In this document: one piece after another, positions 21,986 through 32,301 of the stretch
Layout of the letters: the number at the start of each line of letters is the position of its first letter
How positions within the stretch are numbered: position 1 is the stretch's first letter
From: Candolleomyces eurysporus
Lineage: Eukaryota > Basidiomycota > Agaricomycetes > Agaricales > Psathyrellaceae
Direction: 5' to 3'
DNA length: 44,147 nt
Assembly: GCA_027579435.1 (NCBI GenBank)
Contig: JANBPK010001525.1
Location: 1-44,147, forward strand
Notes under the pieces: generated by a model
What the model saw: only the letters and a program-made list of their open reading frames with translations
What the model was told of the DNA's origin: nothing
Database searches by the model: none
Position numbers and translations under genes: made by a program

Positions 21986-22029
21986 TAGCAGTACGTGTAC
22001 ATATGTGATCATATGATACCAGCCGATGG

Positions 22030-22720
22030 GAATTGAACTTGTCGTTAGGCGAGTTTGGTGACGAAACTGCACTGCTCACGTCGCAGTCTCAATGACTTTG
22101 CAACGCGGGACCATCATCCATGCATCAGGCTACCCAACAACATTCCGTCCAAGATGCTCCTTCAAATCGATCCGCCCTCGTTAGCTGCCTGTGGAGAAGT
22201 CCCGAAGGATAGGTTACGATCTGTCGAATGCGTCCTTCTAGGGATGACCATTCGGGTTAAGATGAGGATATGAAAGCCGTGTTCTAGAGCGGGGATTGCT
22301 ACATATTTATGTAGTGTGAATGGAGGATGAGAGTGTAAACTAGGAAGAAGTTGGGTGGCTCCTCTTTGTCACGACCGCGGAAGCAACAAAAACCCCTCCT
22401 AATCGTCGAGAACCTCAGCATCTAGAATCCGGATGTTTGGTAAGCATTCGGAAAAAGAGTGTATGGCGTGGTGAACCAGGGCCGACGTCGCATCTGAAGG
22501 AAGGGTGCGTAGGACGCGGAGAGCTAAAAATCTTTGCCGCAGTCGATTGCAAGTTCCGGAGCCCATCGGCAGAAAATCAAGTTCGAGCACAATGAATCAG
22601 ATTTGCGAACGAATCCTTCTCAAGGACTTCAGGGGATTGTAGAATTCGTGTGGGGAATGGCAGAAACTGCCCATCTGGACTTGATCCCAGGGATAAGGCA
22701 CAGGCAGGCTTTAGTTCAGC
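22030..22720 (-). pseudogene. F-box/LRR protein remnant (copy 4)
   Basis: Follows DUF6533 copy C exactly as copy 3 follows copy B. On the minus strand FSECLPNIRILDAEVLDD (22399-22460) matches GLFGCASNIHILDVELLN of the intact gene, and the C-terminal segment around 22200-22330 is recognisable by its GGGGATTGCTACATATTTAT block. The frame is interrupted and the F-box is absent. It ends against the repeat at 22728-22915, just before the intact F-box gene. Confidence 0.6.
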
Positions 22721-22727
22721 TTGGTCA

Positions 22728-22915
22728 ACGGTTGATCGTGAGCCGGATCAGGAATGGGTTACGTCTTGAACCCTACCAAACTCATTGTCAATCAACAACG
22801 GAACGGTGAGCGCATCTATTCTGTTTGACAAAGACCTCACTTGGATACAGATCGAAGGATCGCTTTTGACGACTTCGGCCGAAAGACAAATTAAAGGACG
22901 ATTCAGCTACACAAA
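22728..22915. repeat. Duplicated segment (block C)
   Basis: Second copy of 16845-16975, with about 50 extra bases in the middle. A plus-strand frame (22785-23141) reads ILFDKDLTWIQIEGSLLTTS across it, but overlaps the intact F-box gene and is not conserved as a frame in block B, so it is not called as a gene. Confidence 0.55.
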
Positions 22916-22982
22916 GGGTGATATCAACAGGAGAACGGAAACGATTAATTTCGACATTTCTGCTATGCTAACCCATACGAGT

Positions 22983-24569
22983 TTAGCTGTGTTTTTTCAT
23001 TCTCGTAACAATGCTGAATTGGTACTCACGTCGCAAGTGAGAGCTTTGGAGCTCCGGCCAATCGTACAACGCAGGATCACCGACCATCCATTCGTAGGAA
23101 TGCCAAACTCTACTCCCGACTGGATATTCTTCATACGCTAGCCCATCGTCAATGTATTGTTGAACCAATTGACGGCCAAGCGGCTTTGAAGGGTACGCCA
23201 CAATCTTTCGAATGCGCTGTTCCAAAGGGCGCGCCATTCGAGTTGAAATGAAGGAAAGAAAATCGTTTTCTGGAATGGCAATTGACTCGTATTCGCCGTA
23301 TCGAAGGCTTATTGCCGGACGTACGATGAGAGTGTGCAACTGAGGAAGGAGCTGGTGCTGCGGATCTTGGTCGTTCCATTCCAAGACACGGAAAACACCA
23401 TCCCAATCATTGAATACCTCGACGTCCAGAATCTGAATGCTAGGTACGCATCCAAGGAGAGCGCGTATCTCGAGCGATGAGCTTTCAAGGTCATTACAAA
23501 GGAGAGACAGACGCGTGAGTTCTGGGCACTCAGGCACGATGGCCCGGAGATGGTTCCACACTGGCGCATGGTTCCCCAACCGCACAACTTCGAACCGGAG
23601 GGACTTGAGATTTGGGACCCGATACTTGTCGAAGAACTCAATAGGGCAGTAGAGGTCCTCTGCAAACTTGATAGAAAGTCCTTCAAGTCTTGAGAGGCAC
23701 TCTCCTTTTGGAAGCGGATCCCAAGGATCGGGATCGGGGAGATCCTCATTCAACTCGAAGTGAAGGTAAACCAAATTTGGGCAAAGTGGCAAATAGGTAG
23801 CGACACCGTCTCCCATGTACGAGAAATGGGTGAGTTGCCGCCACGGGAGGGAGATCCGGACCCTCCCAGAGAATATAAGCCAGTCCCATGCATACATGGA
23901 TACGTAGCGAAGGCGCGGGGCGTTCATGAAAGCCTGAATTGATATGCATTCGGCCGGAATCTGCGAGCCCATGTGAGGTGATATGATGAGTCTCTCCAGT
24001 AAAGGGAACAAATCAGGGAGAGGATGGATGAGGAGGGCAAATGGCGCACGATGGAGAGACAGCCGCGTCAACATGGGAGCGACCGATGAGAGGTTACTCC
24101 TGATGACACTTCGCTGTAGGAGTTCACTCGCTGCCTGGGTCGATGACCGACAGTTGATGGACAGACGCCTCCAAAGGCAAATGAAGTCAACTGCTACCTG
24201 TCTCCACCGTCGACAGACGTGCGTGAGGAGAACGGGAGCATCTGAAGGCGTGATTGTGACTACCGTCGGGAGGGTACGAACGAATATTTCGCGGAGGATG
24301 TCGTCGGGGATGTCGTCGAGGATACGTGGAATAGGTGCCAAAGTGGCGTCGCAGTGATATAATTCCTGGTCTAGAGAGACCTCCTCGGGTAGACAAGGTT
24401 TTTGTTCCCGACCGTCTGCCAGACGTTGACTATCTCCGTCCTTTGAAGCATTAGCTTGCACGATGTCGGCCTCTTGAGGTGATCCTAGGGAGCCGAGAGC
24501 TGCTGGAGATCGTGATCATCGGTAAGGTAACGACTGGACAAAAAGAATGGAATTACGTTCGGAGTCCAT
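22983..24569 (-). CDS. F-box/LRR-like protein (intact copy 1)
   Basis: Two exons: 24569-24557 (13 nt, MDSE plus one base) and 24502-22983, a 54-bp intron, 510 aa. The short first exon was chosen because the paralogue at 35844-37408 has exactly the same arrangement and peptide. Residues about 59-105 are the F-box: LAPIPRILDDIPDDILREIF then VLLTHVCRRWRQVAVDFICL, the helix pair that binds SKP1 in SCF ubiquitin ligases. A long leucine-rich region follows (LTRLSLHRAP, FPLLERLIISPH, LPLCPNLVYLHFELNED, VPNLKSLRFEVV), ending with a conserved QRIRKIVAYP segment and the W-rich end. It probably recruits substrates for ubiquitination; the substrate is unknown. The gene is intact and transcribed away from the transposon at 24688. 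Confidence 0.88.
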
Positions 24570-25224
24570 GAATTGCTTGTTCCAGATGGAAGACGACCGA
24601 GCGTTTCACAGAGCCAGCGCATTGATGGGCTCTGTTTGTTTATGGCTCTGTATCCACACAGGTCAAAATACTCAATCCCGAAAGATTGGCTCGCTAAAGA
24701 TGTCTGTGTCTCAAAATATAAATAAAAAAATAAAATAATCGAAGGGAAAGAGAAAAATGAGAGAAGAGAAAGAGTTTTAGCCTACCTTGATAGCAACTCA
24801 CAGTCCAAAGGGCAAGCTGGTTGTGCCCGTCGTTAAGGTAAGAGAGTGCGGCCGGTCAGGGAGCAGCAGTTCCCAAATGGGAAATTACTAATATCCAGAC
24901 CACAGCCACACAGTTAGGGAATTCCCTAAGACTCCCTACCTCGTCAAATAATCACCAGCAGCAGAAAAACTCCATAAATAATTTTGGAGCCTTTTGTCAT
25001 TTTTAGAGGCTCTCTGACAAAAATTTGGAGGAACACGCCAAGGTCTAAATTTCGTATAAGCATTTCTTCTGATTTCCCTAGTGGATCTTGATAAGATATG
25101 ATAAGCCAGGTTGATCCGTTGCTGAGTTTCGCGCTGGCGAACCCTCCCATACAGTTTGTGCAAGTTCTCGGCGCACAATGAGCCGTTTCTCTCGCGGCTT
25201 TTTGCGTCGGAAGCGCGCATTTCC

Positions 25225-25505
25225 AACAACAAGAATGAGCCCTAACACAATTGAATTGAACGGTTAAAAGTGCCACAATTGGGTGTTCTTTCTTGTATCT
25301 AAGAGGCTGGAATATTGAGTAGTATTTGCATGATACCTTAGTGAGTTTCCAAGTGCTCCTCTTTGTGTTTTTTGTGTTGAGAGCAGAAATTTTCTACAAT
25401 TAGAATGAGTCCCTGAACGCTAAAATTGAACCATTAGATGCACCGAAATTGTGTTGAGATCTTTCAGGCTCACAATGTTGGAAACTTGAGTTGTGTTTTC
25501 ATGTT
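25225..25505. repeat. Diverged tandem duplication inside the hAT-like element
   Basis: About 120 bp starting near 25225 (with AAGAATGAGCCCTAACACAA) resembles a second copy starting near 25390 (TAGAATGAGTCCCTGAACGC); both continue into an AATTGAA-rich part, a pair of AAGAGG/CAGGCT-type segments and a TTTTCATG-like end. They are clearly older than the duplication at 25570-26185. Confidence 0.45.
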
Positions 25506-25564
25506 TTTGTGCCATTCTTTTGCTCTTTCCTCTCATTCTTTTTGAAATGTGCTCCTACAGTGTG

Positions 25565-26185
25565 TAGATACCTGTAAGTACTATATATACCTTGTAAACC
25601 AATTCAACAGGCCAGAAACTATCATTTAGCTTCAAGTTGAATTCCAAACCAGACTTTCCTCAGAATAAAACTGTGCTCCTGCAGCAGTATGAATCCATTT
25701 CAGCTAATATAAGTGTACAACTTCCTCCTATAGCAATACAATACAATCTATGCTAGTCAAACTACTCCAGTCCCTGCCCTGATTCTTGAGTGCAAGATCC
25801 AACTTTGGCTACCTACCCTGTACCCCCACCCTAATTACATAGCAGCCAACCGTGTTAGAGAAATAATATTTCCCATTACCTCCTCCCTAAGCTCTCTAAT
25901 ATCCCCAGTTCTCCATTAGCTCTTGTTCTTTATTGAGGTTGCTCCCACAGTGTGTGCAAATCTCTCAATACTGAATATGCCTTGTAAAATCAATTCAACA
26001 GGCCAGAAACTGTCATCCAGCTAAGTTGAATTTCCAAACCAGACTCTCCTCAGAATAAGCATATTCTCCTGTAGCAGCATGAATTCATTTCAGCTAATAT
26101 CAGTGTACAGTACTTCTTCCTATAGCAATACAATACAATCTACACTTGTCAAACTAACCTAATCCCTGCCCCTGGTTCTTGAGTC
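25565..26185. repeat. Tandem direct repeat of about 225 bp inside the hAT-like element
   Basis: The segment 25565-25790 and the segment 25960-26185 run in the same direction and share AATTCAACAGGCCAGAAACT, ATTTCAGCTAATAT, TATAGCAATACAATACAATC and GTCAAACTA in order. Roughly one base in eight differs. The 170 bp between them is unique and AT-rich. No coding frame is maintained. Confidence 0.7.
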
Positions 26186-26810
26186 AAAAATTGTGCCAAC
26201 CACTCTGTTTCTTCTTGCTGTCTTTTCCTGGACAATCTCCATACCCTTCACAAAGGTTTCTGTATCTCTTGATTCTTGAATTTCCCAAGCACCCTTCAAT
26301 TGAGGTCTCCCACATTTTTAGCATTTATGTGCTCTTGTTGCTTGGGTAGGTATTTGAGCTTTTGAGCTGCCAGTGCATATATGCGACTCTCCTGGCTGCT
26401 GCAATTGACTGCCGCTTGACTGGCTTGCAGTCAAACTCTCAAACGAGGGCCGAAAAGGTGGGCGGCACCACATTTGGAAGTCTCATCACCGGTTTCAAAC
26501 TCCGCACCTTAGGGATTCCCTAAGGGACACAGACATGCTTAGCGAGCCGAAAGATTGACACTCAGAAAATGGTGGGTTACGTGTGGGTCGCGCTCTGACG
26601 AGGAAAGTCTCATACGATCGTTCGTAGGAATGGCAGACGCGATGATCAAACTTCATGACTCTGTGAGTGCTTGTAGACCAATGAAAACAGGACGGAGAAT
26701 GGACCGAATATACGCTCCAATTAGCCTCAGGGCCACAAACTCCGAAGGTATCCTGCGAGACATATAATACAACGGGAACAGGTATAGTAGCTCCTATTCG
26801 AGGAGACTGG

Positions 26811-27810
26811 CTAGAGCTTTGCCTTCCTGATCATCCGATACATTTGGGCCAGGTAGATACCACCCTCCTGCAATGCATCATCGATGCTGATGTCTTTGGA
26901 CGTCTCCATCAGGCTTTTCATTAGCCTGAATGCGCTTGAGTTTGGGGTTAACTCCACCTGGGGATCAAAGTCGAAAGCAAATCCCTCCATGTTCTCTAAC
27001 TGTGAACCAGGCGTTTGAACAGCCTTACGACCCAAATGTACTATGAGACGTGAGACTCTGAGGAACCGCGGCTGGTGCTGCATTCGCGGATGGAACAAAA
27101 TTAGCTTCATAGGAACGAGGTCAATTAATGGGTTACACAGTTCCACATACCTTGTTCCACGGTAAAGTCAATTCGTTGTAAAATCCGGCAAACGCACTGA
27201 ACTTTTGGATTTTGCGGTCCTCTTCTTGATCCTTCGTCATAAAGATCCTCCATGCAGATATCACATTCGGATAAAACGTGCAATCATAGAAGTCGAAAGG
27301 GAGGCTTCTACCTTCAGTTTCCGAAGATGCTACTTTCAAGAGCCGCTCCAGAAGAACCTCCAAACATTTCAAGTGATCAACCGACTCCAATGCATAGCTG
27401 ACGAGCCAGTTGAGACAATTCATCATCCGGGTATCGTCCAAGAACCCAAACGCGTATAAATCGACCAAGAATGTCGCTGAGCTGCATAACTCAAGAGGCA
27501 GGTTGCCACTCTGAGTCGTGTACATCCCAGACCAGAGTTGCTGGAGGGTCTCCACAGCCGTGTCTGCTAACTTGCAAGGAAAGTAGTACGGGTCGCCACC
27601 CGGCGCGAGAAGGCGAGAGAACTCGATAGAGAATAAGACGATGAGCGGAGAGTACCCGGTTTTTTCGATAGCGCTCGAGTACACGTAGTGAACGGCGAGG
27701 AGGAGAGCCGACCATGGGTGAGTGGTACGGTCAATGAGATCGACCATGTACTTCGCCCTGTGTGTGATCTGGTCCTCGAGAGAGCGGGGCTGCGCGGAGC
27801 CTCGGGTCAT
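26811..27810 (-). CDS. MIF4G-like helical domain protein
   Basis: Two exons, 27810-27151 (220 codons) and 27077-26811, with a 73-bp intron, 308 aa. The start ATG at 27808-27810 lies about 110 bp after TATAAAA (27920-27926). The middle of the protein (residues about 105-185) looks like HEAT-type helix pairs of MIF4G domains: SATFLVDLYAFGFLDDTRMM then NCLNWLVSYALESVDHLKCL and EVLLERLLKVA, which resembles the eIF4G pattern of an armadillo-like helix followed by the counted-Cys helix. Basidiomycetes have many such small eIF4G-like paralogues. If right, it may bind a translation initiation or RNA-processing partner, but that is inference; no eIF4E or RNA motif is seen. Confidence 0.6.
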
Positions 27811-27919
27811 TTTCCCAGTCAATTGGGGCGGGCGAAGGAGCAAACTTGACAGGAGGAAGAGTCAAGGGTGTAGTAGGAGGGCCGGGACACCACACACGCG
27901 CAACTTGCTGGAGGAGGGC

Positions 27920-27926
27920 TTTTATA
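27920..27926 (-). promoter_or_regulatory. TATA box of the MIF4G-like gene
   Basis: TATAAAA on the minus strand, flanked by GAG and GCC, about 110 bp upstream of the chosen ATG at 27810. It supports that start over the alternative upstream frame. Confidence 0.6.
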
Positions 27927-27954
27927 CTCTCATGAGTGTAGACACGAAGAGTTC

Positions 27955-29405
27955 CCACACGATTGTGCGACCGAGGTGCACAATGGTAGATAGAGATGAC
28001 ATTTGTGGCACGCAATGAACTCCTTTGATGAGTGGTCACGGCTTCAGCGAACCTCAATGTCACAATGGCCCGCCCCGTTATTAGGTCGATTACTTGTCAC
28101 ACCAAATCAATGTGTGGCCAAGTCATTCAAGTAGCCGTATGAGTGCCATTGTGGGGCCTGTTATCACACGATTGTGTCAGGAGACAATGGGTTTTGTTTC
28201 GACGCATCTTCAGCGCTCGATGTCTGCGAGGGTTCGAAGTTTTGCCCTCGGATCTCCCAAGAATCTCCTTCGTCGTATCATGCCTCATGGCCAGCAAGTA
28301 TCTGTGAGCTCTGCGTCAGTAAATGAGCAACAAAAANGTATTGGTCGCACTTCAGAGCGAAGGTAGACTCCATGATCGATTCTGGTAAGATCAGCCAGGC
28401 GGGGGGGGCGGACGAGAGCGCATCATGAGCTTGAAGCTCCGCTCAAATTCTGATTCACGTGCACAGACAGAGTTGGCCTTCTTCGTTCTTCGTTCTCATG
28501 TCGTCCTCACGTCGAGTCTATATTCCTATAGGCTGGGTATATGGTTTCGCCGGTATGGATGAACTCATAGGCTCCCACCAATTACACAGGTTTGAGCCAT
28601 GCTTCGCCCCACACTTCGTCGACCAAATTGCTTCTGGCTGTGATGATCGAGCAACCACGATGAGATGACAACATGGGCTTCGGGTGAGAGATGATCGTTT
28701 TTTCAATTGAAAGAAGCTCTTCTAATCAAAGGGTCCCATTTAGGCTTCGGTTTAGGTTCTATCCGTCCTTCGGTGTCCTTGCAGAGTCCACCTGACCTCG
28801 CAGACCGACAGGGACGCACACCCTCAACCGAGGTTCAGACAAAAGTATTCTCCCAAGCTTTATAGTCCCGTGTCCTAAGAATAGCTCGTCTGGGGTCTAC
28901 CATATCAGACCAAGTGCGCTTGGTGCACTTGGCTGGCGTCTATCTATGGTCTCTTGGCGGCGTCGGCGCGACTCGACGGGTGGAGATGGTGGCCGGGTGT
29001 TTGAGAGAGGGAGAGTAGAAAGCGCTTCATTCAGATACCATACGGGCTGAGCGCGTGTTGGACAAGGGATACGATTAAGGTACGCGTTGCGCTTTTACCG
29101 TGAGATAGACTGCGTCGATTCATTCACCCAATCGTCCAGGCTTCTGCGACGCGTGTTGAAAGACGTCGCCATCTATTTCCAGGCAAAGAACAACATGATT
29201 GGTGCTCTAAAATTGTCCTGGGAGCGGAACCGTGAAAAAGTATATCACAACGGGTGAATAGCGGGTCCTCCTTTGGCTCCAAATAGGTAAGGGTTCAACC
29301 GAAAACGATCCTTCGCTCGAGTATATAAAGCTGACTCTTCGAATGGCTTTTTCTCTCGCGTTGGCATTCTTCTGAATCCTCGTGCGACACAGTAGTCAGT
29401 CAGCC
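27955..29405. other. Intergenic; repeated CACACGATTGTG and promoter region of the first CBM1 gene
   Basis: No gene recognised on either strand. CACACGATTGTG occurs at about 27957 and 28161, and four other CACAAT/ATTGTG elements fall between 27960 and 28175. A T-rich and GC-mixed region follows. A TATA box is at 29322-29328 (GTATATAAAG context) ahead of the gene starting at 29406. A single N is at 28337 beside an A run. Confidence 0.45.
29322..29328 (+). promoter_or_regulatory. TATA box of first DUF1996-CBM1 gene
   Basis: TATATAA, 84 bp upstream of the start codon at 29406. The paralogue at 32302 has the same element 83 bp upstream. Confidence 0.7.
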
Positions 29406-31365
29406 ATGTACTGGCACGCCTCCCTGCTTTCTGCGGCACTCCTGGTGCCGTACGCCCATGCTCTCCTGCGTTTCCCCTGCGCGCAACTGGTAACTCAACG
29501 TCTTGACCCGTATGTCCTCTTTTCTTTCCATAACTTCTCTCGTCTTCCCTCATCCGTTGACGCTTCTATGCAGGTTGGTTACGCCCGGCGTGATCTCTCC
29601 GCACGTGCACCAGATCATTGGTGGGGTACGTTCATCGCTCTCTTCTTTTCCCTCTTCCTCCCTCGATCGTCGTCGTTGACCGACCGCCCTTCTCCCTTCC
29701 ATCCGTGTTTTTCAATACAGAATGCGTACGTACACCCGTCTCCGGCTTCACCCCGCCATGAACCATGCTGACTTCGTCATAGCTTCAACCTTTCTATGCG
29801 CCCAGAGCTCGACATCAAGAGCACTGCAACATGCACCACCTGTCGATTCAAAGAAGACAAGTCGAACTACTGGACGGCGGTTCTGTACTTCAAGCACAGG
29901 AATGGGAGTTTCTCTAGGGTGCGTCCATCTTGCCTCGATTCGTCTCAAACGACTAATCACAATGGGTGTGGATATGTGTATACAGGTCCCGCAAATGGCG
30001 AACCAGTTCGTCGGGAGTCCGTCCGGTGGCATGACGGTTTATTACATCCAACCTCCAAACAACTCGAAGGTTACGGCGTTCGCGAAGGTACGTACGCCTC
30101 CCTTTCCTCCTCTCCTCCTCCTCCCCTTCGCCTCCTGTCTCTCTCCTCTGACCCCAACGTTAATGGTGGCTGTTACATACAGGGCTTCCGAATGATCATC
30201 GGCGACCCCATGCTCCGCTCCCGCACCATCACCAGCGGCCAACCCGAAGGCAACGCTCTCACTTTCAGATGCTTCAGTGAGAACTTTGGTGGAAATACGG
30301 CTGCGCCTGGAGGTGGACAGGATACGGTTACCTTGCCCAAGAATGCGTGCAGGGGTGGGATTAGGACTAATATCTATTTCCCTTCGTGAGTCTGTCTTTC
30401 CTTCGCTATTTTAACCATCTCGTTCCCTCTCTGAGATACATTTGCGCTTCCCTCCGCGTCGCTACTATACTCGTTCAATGTCACTAACCCTCCTTCCCTT
30501 CGTTAACAGATGCTGGGACGGCAAGACCCTCGATCCTCCGGACCACCACTCCCACGTTGCCTTCGCGACAGGAAATATCCAGCCCGGTGGCCTCTTCTTC
30601 TTCCAAGGCACTTGCCCTTCCAGCCACCCTGTCAGGATTCCGTTGATCTTGTACGAGACTGTTTGGGATACCCGACCTTTCTTGAACGAGTGGCCAACTG
30701 ATGGGAGTCAGCCTTTGGTTTATAGTATGGGTGATCCGTGCGTGTCCATATATTCTCACTCACATCTAACTCACACTCACGCCTCATGACGTCTTTTTTT
30801 ACAGAACTGGCTACGGACAACACGGTGACTACCTCTTCGGCTGGGAAGACGATTCCCTCCAGCGCGCCATGGACACTTGCACAGACCAAGGCGGCCAACC
30901 GGAATCCTGCCGCGTCCTCACAACCCAATCCGACTCCCAGATTAATGCTTGCAGACTACGACCCGTTTTGGACGAAGTCGTCGAAGGTCAAGCCTTGAAA
31001 GAGCTTCCGGGTTGCAACCCGATTCAAAATGGACCGGGGACAGCGACGATGGTTAATGGCGCTGCGTGTGGTGGTTTGACTGCGACGAACTCGAACCCGG
31101 GTCCGACGAGCACGGCGGTGACCTCAACCCCGACCCAGACACAGACGACGGTCATTACCCCGACCCCGACCGCCCCCCACGGGACAGTTGATTCCGAAGT
31201 ATGGACAGTGTGGAGGGAATGGGTGGACTGGCGGAACACAGTGCGTCGCCGGGAGCGTGTGTCAGAAGTTGAATGATTGGTGAGTGTCGTCTGTCTTTCT
31301 ATTCTTTCTTCGATATTTTATTGACCTATGGTGGGTGGTGATACAGGTACTCGCAGTGCGTCTGA
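29406..31365 (+). CDS. Secreted DUF1996 protein with CBM1 (first copy; frame break before CBM1)
   Basis: Nine exons: 29406-29509, 29574-29625, 29721-29725 (5 nt), 29783-29918, 29986-30087, 30183-30385, 30510-30737, 30805-31279, 31347-31365. The start [19 protein letters not shown] is a signal peptide. The DUF1996 domain follows: [77 protein letters not shown]. Next come a Thr/Pro linker ([17 protein letters not shown]) and a CBM1 in another frame: [18 protein letters not shown] then [11 protein letters not shown] and YSQCV. The two frames are out of step by one base at or near the C6 run at 31173-31178; without a correction the product ends at 31276 (433 aa) with no CBM1. DUF1996 is a fungal extracellular domain of unknown activity; CBM1 binds cellulose. 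Tandem paralogue at 32302-34381. Confidence 0.85.
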
Positions 31366-32218
31366 GCAGTAGAACCTTAACACGGGGAGATGAGAAGGCT
31401 CGTCTACCAAACTGGGAGGGGGGGGGCAATTCGCTCTTCGTCGTCGTAGTCATTTCATCGATTTCATTGCTATGTTGCCTTGTCATTTTTCTTTCTAACG
31501 TTCATGAATTAATCTGAATTGCTGTTCGTCTGTCTCTCTTCCTCTCCGAACGACAACAACGACATTGAAGTGATGATTATGGTCCTACACGTCGGTTCTC
31601 GAATCATCGAGCGTAACATTGAGACTAGAAGGTGCTTGAGGATGTGAAGGACCTGGCAAATCCTACGTTGGTGAGCGCAATGCACACTCCTCTCTTCCCT
31701 GGTTCTGCCCCAGTCTTTGGCGAGATCAACACCGAATTGCCTCACTCACAATTTAGTTTCTCCGAGCGCCCTCGCCCAAAAAAGGACCACGCACTTCCCA
31801 ATCCATCCAGATCGCCTACCGCACCCGTACATCTTCACTCTAAACTTTTATCGAACCCAATCTAATCTTGATCGCAATGATAGGTACACCAGGGCGTCCT
31901 GCCGAGGTCGTCTGTTTCCGCAGATTATTCCGCTCATTGGTGACACCAGTGCTCGCCAAGAGATGCCAAGGTGAGACGAGCAGGAGAGGCGGATGAACTG
32001 CGGGGTCGAGCGCGAGCTTCTTTCTATGTTGTCAATGCGTCAACATTGATGTGTGAGCAAGTTGAATATGCTACAGCCAGAAAGGAAGGGGAAGGAAGGA
32101 GAACAGAGTCAAAAAGAAGAGAGAACTTATTTTCCGAGTGTCCGACCCTTCGTCCCATGCTCAGTCAATCGCTCTCTTTCCTTTTTGACTGTTGAATCTA
32201 CATCTGGTTGCGGACGGG
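31366..32218. other. Intergenic between the two CBM1 genes, no gene recognised
   Basis: Contains the 3' flank of the first copy and a pyrimidine-rich stretch. No recognised protein in any frame. Confidence 0.4.
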
Positions 32219-32225
32219 TATATAA
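32219..32225 (+). promoter_or_regulatory. TATA box of second DUF1996-CBM1 gene
   Basis: TATATAA, 83 bp upstream of the ATG at 32302, nearly the same spacing as in the first copy. Confidence 0.7.
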
Positions 32226-32301
32226 ACCCTTTTTTCCCTACCCAACTTCCCTTCGCTTCTTGCCTCAGACTTCGACCCTGTTGTTGGGCACGGCTTTCAA
32301 G

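Larger units (their letters stand above)
24688..26548. mobile_element. Non-autonomous hAT-like DNA transposon, 1861 bp
   Basis: The left end begins GGCTCGCTAAAGATGTCTGT and the inverted right end begins GGCTCGCTAAGCATGTCTGT; both continue GTC, giving 22 matches over 25. The 8-bp sequence GAAAGATT is present directly outside both ends (24680-24687 and 26549-26556), as expected for the 8-bp target duplication of the hAT superfamily. Inside each end lies a similar palindrome: TTAGGGAATTCCCTAA at about 24914 and TTAGGGATTCCCTAA at about 26508. No transposase frame is seen. The interior is AT-rich and contains two sets of internal duplications. Confidence 0.8.

Noticed and set aside
22785..23141. 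118-codon plus-strand frame across the duplicated segment
   Set aside because: The peptide is coherent for about 50 residues, but the homologous segment at 16845-16975 does not keep the frame, and the frame overlaps the end of the F-box gene.
23309..23749. 146-codon minus-strand frame
   Set aside because: Same strand as the F-box gene but shifted; overlaps its leucine-rich region and has no independent support.
23983..24357. 124-codon plus-strand open frame rich in Arg
   Set aside because: Antisense to the F-box coding region of the intact gene at 22983-24569.
24936..25276. Two overlapping minus-strand frames of about 100 codons
   Set aside because: They lie inside the non-autonomous hAT-like element and show no transposase motif or codon coherence.
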